From Scortum barcoo (taxonomy: Eukaryota > Chordata > Actinopteri > Centrarchiformes > Terapontidae): 64,000 bases of DNA. Shown here piece after piece: positions 56,683 to 64,000 of the stretch. Positions within the stretch are counted from its first letter, which is position 1. The number at the start of each line of letters is the position of its first letter. Below the pieces are notes generated by a model that was not told where the DNA came from, made no database searches, and saw nothing but the letters and a program-made list of their open reading frames with translations. Position numbers and translations under genes: made by a program. The stretch is from the NCBI GenBank assembly GCA_023238725.1, contig CM041551.1, positions 7,367,759-7,431,758 of the forward strand. The letters run 5' to 3'.

Positions 56683-59600
56683 TCATGACACTTGAACTCT
56701 GTTGACATAGTCTGCCTACTCTGTGTCCTGTGGATGTGAAACCACACAGAGAGATGGTGTTAGTGCTCTGCAGTGAGTTTAATGCAGCTGAAAGAGAAAC
56801 GCCAGCAGCACCTTGAGCTTGTCTTGGTAAATTCGGCCTAATATAAAGACTCCTGAATGACATTTGGCTTCCACTGCATTCAGGTCTACTGTCACTGCTG
56901 TTTATGGAGACATGGATATCTAAACATCATTGTCTCTAAAGGATTCCCTCTGTATGACTGTTGAACATCAGTCTTCTTTAGCTCTTTCAAGAAAATTGAG
57001 CTCTTGTCCCTTTTTTTCTTCAAAGACAAAGTATTTTGTTGAAAGAATAATGTTCCTCCTCATCTAGTAGCTTACCTTCACTGGTTTCTTGCAGCATCTT
57101 GATCTAAACCACCTGAAAGAAAAGGAGATGGGAATGAATAAATATGAATTAAAGTTAAACATTAAACATTTTAAGTGCACCAAGAAGTCTTTATCTGCAA
57201 ACGGATCATTTCATAGAAACGTTTGTCTCACCACTCAAAGATGACCATTGTACTGCAGAGCATCAGGATTCCCAGGATCTTCACTGTAATGTAGACAACA
57301 CCCCCAAACTCTTGATTACCTGTAAGTAGACAGCACAGGCACCTTCTCCTTAATGGAAAATGTTGTGGCTCAAAAACATGCTAAACTTTAGTTCCTTCTG
57401 TTAATCTCAAATATAAACTGGTGTCCTGATCAAACTTGTACATCATAAACAACAACCTGCAGAACTTTGGTCATTCTCCATAAAGCAAAATAAAAATGTC
57501 TCACATGAAACACTGAGAGTCAAAGTGATTCAGCTGAAATGCTTTCAGAGCATCTTTGCATGACTGAGTTCTCACAAAGCTGAACTTCATCAACATAACA
57601 CACTTTATTCAACAACAAACACTCTCCACCCACCACTTGATGCAGTGTGGTTCTACACTTTCTCTTCAAGTTTAATTGTTGTATAAAATCATCTCATAGC
57701 AATAGAAGGTGCTCAGGGTGCTAAAAAAACAAACAAATAAAGCATAGACAAATAAGAATGCAGTAAAAGGTGCTGCAGGGTATAGCTAAAACAATCAATC
57801 AAACAAACAAACAAACAAATAAACAAACAAATAAAGCAACAAAGTGAGAGGAGAGTAAATAAGATTTGGATTCAGTAAAGTAAATATATAAACCACCTTT
57901 GTCTTCAAAAGTCAGATGAATCACTGATGAGTTTTGTTGACCGAGATCATTTGTGGCCACACAGTAATAATCTCCTCCTTCTGTTGCATTAAAGCTGTAA
58001 ATCTGTCCTTCAGATACTTTCATGGGTCCATCTGTGCTGGTCTTGAACCATCTGGTGGTGAAGCGACTGACGGGAGGCTTGGCTCTGCTGGAGCAGGTCA
58101 GGTTCACCCAGCTACCTGCTGACACCAAAGCTGATGGACTGATGGACACTGAGGTGTGTCCTTGGGGGCATCTGAGGAAAATGTGAGGATTAAAGTTATT
58201 GATTACAATCAGCTGACATCCCATGAATCATCATGTGCTGACAGGATCCAACAACAAACTCTGGTTGTCTCACATGAAACACTGAGAGTCTTTGTCTCCT
58301 CTGCTGTCTTGACACCTTCTTTCACAGGATATGTGGCAGAACAGGTGATGTTGTATCCATCATGTTTGTCTGTCAGAGTGATGGTTCTTCTGGATTTTAG
58401 TTGTAAAGCTTCGATCTGTGTTTTCCTCTATTTTGTTGTGAGAGTGTTGTTGGAGATTCCAGGTGAGTTTAGGAGGGGAGTGTGGACAGGGAGTGAGAGC
58501 TGAGCAGGTTATAGTGACAGACTCCTTCTCCTTCAGATCACCTGAGATCTCAATTCTGGGGTCTCGCAGGAGAATCTGTGGTTTTATTTCAAACATATTT
58601 AATACAAATATTACAGAAATACAAAAACATACTCAAAATGACTTAATGACACTTATTCGGCTTGTAAAAAGTTGACACAATTAAGCTGTCAATAAGGTGT
58701 AGAAATTTTTTCCCTTTTCATTTTTTCCCTTTTCAGTTCAATTTGGATTTTAATGTCAAAGTGTAACAACAGATTCAGTTATATTTATGATGAAATAAAA
58801 ATTAATCACAGATTGAAAAAAGTGTGTTGTTAAGGCCAAAGCTGATTTAAATCTAAACAATGTCATTAAACAAAACTCTCTTACCTTTAACTGATATCTG
58901 AAGAGGATCACAAGAAGCTGATTCCATGAATGGTTTGTTCTCTATTCTGAAGTAGTATTGTGTCGGTGTGACTTGTGAGTAAATTGTAAAATAAAGTGGT
59001 GCAGTTTTTTCTGATGCAGGTTTCCAGTAATATTCATTGGTATAGATGTTAACTGTCAGACTACTGTTGAAAACCACATTGTTTGGATTGATGGCCAAAT
59101 CTGGACGTCACTTTTAATCCACACTCCGAAGGTTTCTCTTCTGTTGTCAAACTCTCTTGTCCTTTTTCAGCTCTAAAGTTACATGGGATTAGCAAACAGG
59201 ATCCATTCAGTGCTTCCATCTTCTTTGGTGCAGTAATGAAGAGGCCTGGATCTTTAGGACAATCAGCTAAAGCACCTGTAAAAGCAGACACATGATTAAC
59301 AAAGTGTGGAGCAAAACCTGCATGAAGAGAGAGTTCATGATACACAAAACTAGCAGTATGTTGCATGCTGGTCCTTTTTTACCTGTCTTAATAATTTCTA
59401 GTATAAAACATTTCAACTTTGCAGTCAGGACAAGAACAGCTGGAAGAAAGTGACTCTTTCTGTGCTGCTCTTTCCTGCTTTGTTCTCTAAATGGAGTCCA
59501 AAGTGTAAATGATGAACGTCTCCAAATCAAAGAACTGAAGAAAGAGCTCACCTGAAACAAAGAAGGACACTCAGTAATATGTTGGTTTGTCACCATATTC

Positions 59601-60020
59601 ACACACAGGCAGACTGAACTTGATCACCTGGATTCTGCATGAACACAACAACTTTTCACTGTTTCAATATTTCCAGTCAAATGTTTTAATCAACATCATT
59701 CTATGTTAAGTTTTCACAAAGCAACCTCAAACTTCCCTACTTCAGATTTACACCAGGAAACTTCTCACTGTATAACCAAGATGTTCACTGTTTTTTAGTA
59801 AGTAGTGATTAACATCTGTGGAGCTGTGCCTCAAAGTCAGTTCAAATATAAAAAATACAACAAAACACCGAATTCATGATTTTTTAGTTAAAGTAGGACT
59901 AAAACACTAACAAACAAATAATGTAACTGTCAGTGCTGTACATGAAGAATAACAAAATCAAAGTTTTAGTTTTTTACAGAAATTAAAGCAGTTAAATGTT
60001 TCCTTACCAAATGAGCCCAT
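56683..60020 (-). pseudogene. Siglec-like type B receptor, gene 5, multiply broken
   Basis: Minus-strand exons at the places expected from gene 3: start 60,008-60,020 (MGSF); leader 59,552-59,596 (two extra bases); V-set 58,885-59,275 (391 nt; YYFRIENKPF kept, several +1 indels); C2 58,274-58,575 (two +1 indels); C2 57,897-58,171 (+2 near 58,158 and six extra bases near 58,053); transmembrane 57,232-57,319 (88 nt, intact; VVYITVKILGILMLCSTMVI); linker WFRSR near 57,075-57,112; tail 56,683-56,727. In the tail the fourth codon is TAG (56,716-56,718) where gene 3 has CAG, removing the YVN motif. The nonsense change is a plain transition and looks real; the indels may partly be assembly errors. 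Confidence 0.75.
57790..57835. repeat. (AAAC)n/(AAAT)n simple repeat
   Basis: Imperfect tetramers CAATCAATCAAACAAACAAA continuing with AAAT variants. Gene 3 has a much shorter version near 36,475. Confidence 0.8.
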
Positions 60021-63000
60021 AGTGAGAAAATAAGAAAAGATGACGTGTCTTGGGCGTTAAAGTCAAATTAGGTTGTTAGTTTTAGCAGCGCTGCAACAAA
60101 CCTAGCTGTTGTACATATATATGAAGAAAGAGGAACTGCTGCTTAAGAAATGCTGTTGAGTGTCACGTGTACCTTAAATACTGCAGAAATACACAAAGTT
60201 TTGTTTTCAGAGCTCATATCCTGTGAGAAAGGAAGTCAGATATTATTTTTAGATATATATCTGAAAAGTTCAGGTTTGAAATGATTCTGTGAACAATATA
60301 TGTGGACATACTTCAAAACTCACAATAATGATGCCATATTTGAAAGCTGTGAGAGACTTCACACATTCACACAAACATTAACCACAGTATTTGTGTCACT
60401 TCATATCAGCAGTCGTCAACACAGTTACACAGCTATTGTGAACGTGTGTGTGCTTGTTAACACAAATGATGAATAAGTGATGAAATGCTTTCATTTTAAA
60501 CTAATTTCTGCTGCATGAAAACCTTCATTTAATTTAATTTAAAGGTTTCTGGTGAAAGAGTATTAATATTTGAACAACAGCCACACACATACATCCCTAA
60601 TTGCTACTAATTTATTACATGGTTGAAGCATCTCTTTTGACTCAAGATCAAAAGAAAAAAATCAGGTGATTCTAATTTCAACATTAAAATACTTTCCTCA
60701 CTTCCCCTCTTTGCTGCGCTCCAGCTCACCTCCTGACTGTTTTCTCATGGTTTGTTGGGACCACTGTCAGGACATAGTGACAGCTTTACTAAATATGACT
60801 AAAGATGATTTTTATACAAGTTTCCTCTGCTTTAAAGGTGATGTTTTTACTTTGTTGTTGTTTTTACTGACTTTAACAGAGAATCTGAAAAAAAAACATT
60901 ACAAAAATATTATTCACCCACGTCTGTTTAAGTTCATGTTTAAAAAATAGTGCTATTTAGTATTTACTGGCCTGGAGAAAATCTACACTTTTTTGTAAGT
61001 GGCACACTAACACGCAGAGAGGAAGACATGAATACAGAAGAGAGTATGGGTGTAATACAGTTGTGTTAGTGTGACAGGATGTCACCACACAGACACATTA
61101 GAGAAAAGCTGGTGGAGCAATTAAACAAGCAAAATTAGACCATAAAAAACAAGGTGAAATACAAACACACACAGACACACACACGTATCAGGATGAAGTC
61201 ACATATTTGCCTGACTACTAATCTGAATTACACAACAATTAGATGAGGTTCATCATATCTTCTTTGTAGGATATCGATGTTGTGTTCACAGGTTTTAGGC
61301 TCCAGGTGACAAAAAATAAATAAAACTATTAGAAATAATATTTGCAAGGAAGTTTTACTCTTGTGTGGGGGATTGTGTCTCACTCCTCATTCATGTTAGC
61401 AAATAAGAAGAAGGAAAATGTTTCACATCACAGAATAAATAGACGATACATGGACTGAAAACACAAATCTGGACTGATCAAGAACTTTGGTCGTTACAGT
61501 TGCTGCAGAAGGACGCACTGAGAGAAGCTGCTAAACAACTTCCTCTTTTTAATTATAATTCTTATCTTATTTCTCAGCACTTTGTAAACGATGTCAACAG
61601 TTTACGTCCAACCACTTCTCGTTGGCCCTGACTTGCTGGTTTATCAGCCACACAACTTATTCCTGTAAAGAAACAAAGACGAGACAAGCTTGACTTTGTC
61701 AACTTGTGTGCAGTTTACCACTGCTGCTCTGTAACAGTGTGTTGATTCTAATGTCTGTAATTCAGCAGTCATCTACAGTCATCTACACATACACACACAA
61801 ATGAAAGAATAGGTGAAACAAATGCTTTCATCCCTCACAATTTCTGCTTCCTGGTCTCTTAAAAATGTATTTTTAAATACAAAGAAACACCTAGTGAGGG
61901 GAAGAAACACAACAGTCTCTGAATAGGTACCAAAAAAAAAAAACAAAACAAAACAGCACAAAACTTATACAGTTACTACTGAAACTGGATTTGTGTTTAT
62001 GTTATATTTTGTGACATACTGAGGATGTTCCATAGTTCTGGATGTGAGCCTGTTTGAGCATTTGTAATCAAATTAAAAATATGTGCATTTTCGTTGACAG
62101 ATGACCAGTTGTCAGATATTTAAATGTCTAATAGTCTTTGTCATGTTGAATCACCTCACTTTGCATTATACTTGCATTGTTCAGTAATTAAAAGTGCCAC
62201 AGCTACATTCATCTTCCACTGTGTCCAAGTGCTCTTATAGAAAACATGAAAAAGTACACCATGAATTGTGGTTTATAAACAGAGAGAATAAAGTACTGTA
62301 AATTCGAAAGATTGACCTGGCAGACAGGAGGTTATAAATCCTATCAAAGCAGTTGATTAGATAAATAACAGGACCTGTTTCTTAATGATTAGGCGTGTGG
62401 CACAGTGGAAATGAGGAGAAGCCGACTGATCAACTTCCTGTTTTCTCACTGCTTTCATGCATTATATCAACAGCTCACTTACTATCATGACTCTTTGACA
62501 CATCTACTCGTACTGTAGACCGAATGCCTGCATTGTAGTATAGTATATTTAAACACAGTAAGAGTGACATCTTGTGCTGCCATAACAATAGCTGTCTTGC
62601 AGTAAATGTAACGTCCACTTGCAGGACTTGCTCCACTCTGCGGGGTGAGAGAAAAGGAGCAGCAGTCCCTTGTTGTTGGGTTTCAGTTAATATATTTTAC
62701 TATTACTACTACAGTACTGGACTATTATACCACAAAAAAGTAATTAAACTAAGAAAAAACTAAAAAAAATGTAATTTCTCACTTATCTTCCACTTAGTGT
62801 CAGCAGAGACTGTGACACTAAACTACAGGATTGTAGCAGATTCTATTCAAAGTTGAGGTTTTCCTCTTTAGAAGCAGAGTAATGAGACTTATTTAGCTTG
62901 ACTGGTTTATACCGAGGATACCACAGTGTGATTGTCAGGATGCAGAGTCAGTGTGTAAATATATAGAACATATATAGAGGTGGTTCTTGACTTTTACCAT

Positions 63001-63616
63001 CTTAAGAACCACAAAACTCTCCTTGTTCACATGCACAAAAGAAAGGTGTCTGATGAGGTGACAAAAATGGGTTTGTTAACATGTTATTAAACATGAAATG
63101 TTGCAACAACTGACTTTTTTTCCAGTATAATGAAACGACTAAAGATGTCAAGCTAAATCAATAAAGACAATGGGATACGCAACACAGAACAACAGAAATG
63201 TAACAATAAGTTGTCAAACACAATCAGAAAATATAAAGCAACATGAGACAAAAACTCACTTCACTCTCACATCATTCATTGTATGTCGTAATTTTAGACT
63301 AGTTCTCCATTTAGAGCTTTGGTACTTTTATTTGTACATATGACATTTTAAATAACAACTTACACATCAGCAGCTGCATGAGCACACAAATATGAACATG
63401 TATATAACTAAGAAGATCTGCAGGATATGAAGGCTTTGATTCTCTCTTCATTCATTTAGCTGTAGACAGTGAAGACAACATCTTCCCATCCAGGTTTCAG
63501 CGTCCATATTAACAGACATACAAAATTTCTTGGATACATAAAACATAAAGGCAAATTAAATATGACTTCTGCACAAATGTAACCTTTGTCTTTTAGCAAC
63601 TATACTCATTTGTTCT
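60021..63616. repeat. Spacer copy C of the segmental duplication
   Basis: Near-identical to spacer A (offset about 59,642-59,651), differing by a handful of single-base and short indels, and lacking all insertions of copy B. The 94-codon open frame is at 60,666-60,950. Confidence 0.8.
60666..60950 (+). other. Spacer C copy of the 94-codon open frame
   Basis: It is identical in predicted peptide to the copies at 1,024 and 40,657. No promoter or splice evidence. Confidence 0.2.
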
Positions 63617-64000
63617 TCACTTGAGGTCCTCTGGGCCGTCAGCAGTCTGTGTTAAGTTGTTTTCTGGCTGGGACACTTTGACCTGTGCATACAGCGTATC
63701 CTGCTGCTGTCCACTGTCCTGCACCGAGCCAGAGGACGCTTCAGCTCTTTGCTTGGAGAAGTTGATCTCTCCATAGTGGATGTCTTCTTCCTTTTCTTCT
63801 GTTTTTCTTGCTGGCTCTTTTACCATCAGCTCATCACCTGTTTGACTCTGCCAAAAAAACAAACAAATGATTATAGACCAGTTCAAATGAATCAAATCCA
63901 AACTAGATCACAGCACAGACACTGCACATTAAGTCAGGTAGACTACACAGCAACACACAGTTTAGTACTGTTCAGGGAACTTTAGTATTTCCCCACCTGA
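63617..64000 (-). CDS. Siglec-like type A receptor, gene 6: tail exon, rest beyond the window
   Basis: The tail exon follows the same AG acceptor as genes 1 and 4 (about 63,847) and carries IHYGEI (ITIM) and TLYAQV (ITSM-like). The final motif is gone: seven bases (TATGCTC on the coding strand) are missing between two CTC triplets, so the end reads EDLK and stops instead of EDLYAQVKNK. The remaining exons lie to the right of the window. Confidence 0.75.

Overview
The window looks like nuclear DNA of a percomorph-type teleost fish. It is AT-rich, with multi-exon genes on GT-AG introns, a fast-skeletal-type myosin heavy chain (MYH), Siglec-like immune receptors with phase-1 Ig-domain exons, L2-like and other non-LTR retrotransposons, a tRNA-derived SINE with a (TGGA)n tail, and a Ty3/gypsy gag remnant. 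Nothing points to bacterial or organelle DNA.

The main content is a tandem array of Siglec-like (CD33/CD22-related) genes, mostly on the minus strand. Two kinds alternate. Type A has a charge-free transmembrane segment and a long tail with one ITIM, one ITSM-like motif and one further YxxV motif (genes at 3,948-6,480, 48,425-50,920 and 63,617-64,000+). Type B has a lysine inside the transmembrane segment and a very short tail (genes at 1-377, 35,413-38,603 and 56,683-60,020, plus an inverted plus-strand copy at 16,481-19,097). This is the layout of paired inhibitory and activating receptors. The repeating unit, left to right, is [MYH 3' end - type B - 4-kb spacer - type A]; the spacer occurs at 152-4,349, at about 38,380-48,838 and at about 59,793-64,000.

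Region by region. 1-6,480: end of a type B gene, spacer A, type A gene 1, whose V exon is reduced to fragments. 6,480-10,550: no clear gene; one possible leader exon. 10,550-14,090: a damaged plus-strand Ig V-set receptor gene followed by a scrambled second copy. 15,820-19,097: plus-strand type B gene. 19,100-25,335: AT-rich, no gene seen. 25,341-34,300: MYH with promoter and all motor exons to the IQ region, but with most of the rod missing and many broken exons. 35,413-38,603: type B gene. 38,604-48,424: spacer B carrying three large insertions absent from spacers A and C (a deleted LINE, an L2-like LINE, and a 3.15-kb composite element with its own CpG-rich promoter-like block). 48,425-50,920: type A gene 4, the best preserved. 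51,340-54,590: decayed Siglec flanks, a gypsy gag remnant and a tRNA-Ser remnant. 54,590-55,450: second copy of the MYH 3' end. 56,683-60,020: type B pseudogene. 60,021-64,000: spacer C and the tail exon of another type A gene.

Almost every coding exon carries one to a few small indels, and several stretches read like two paralogues interleaved base by base. Some genes may therefore be intact in the animal and broken only in this assembly. Exon boundaries are inferred by eye from GT-AG sites, phase and comparison between copies.
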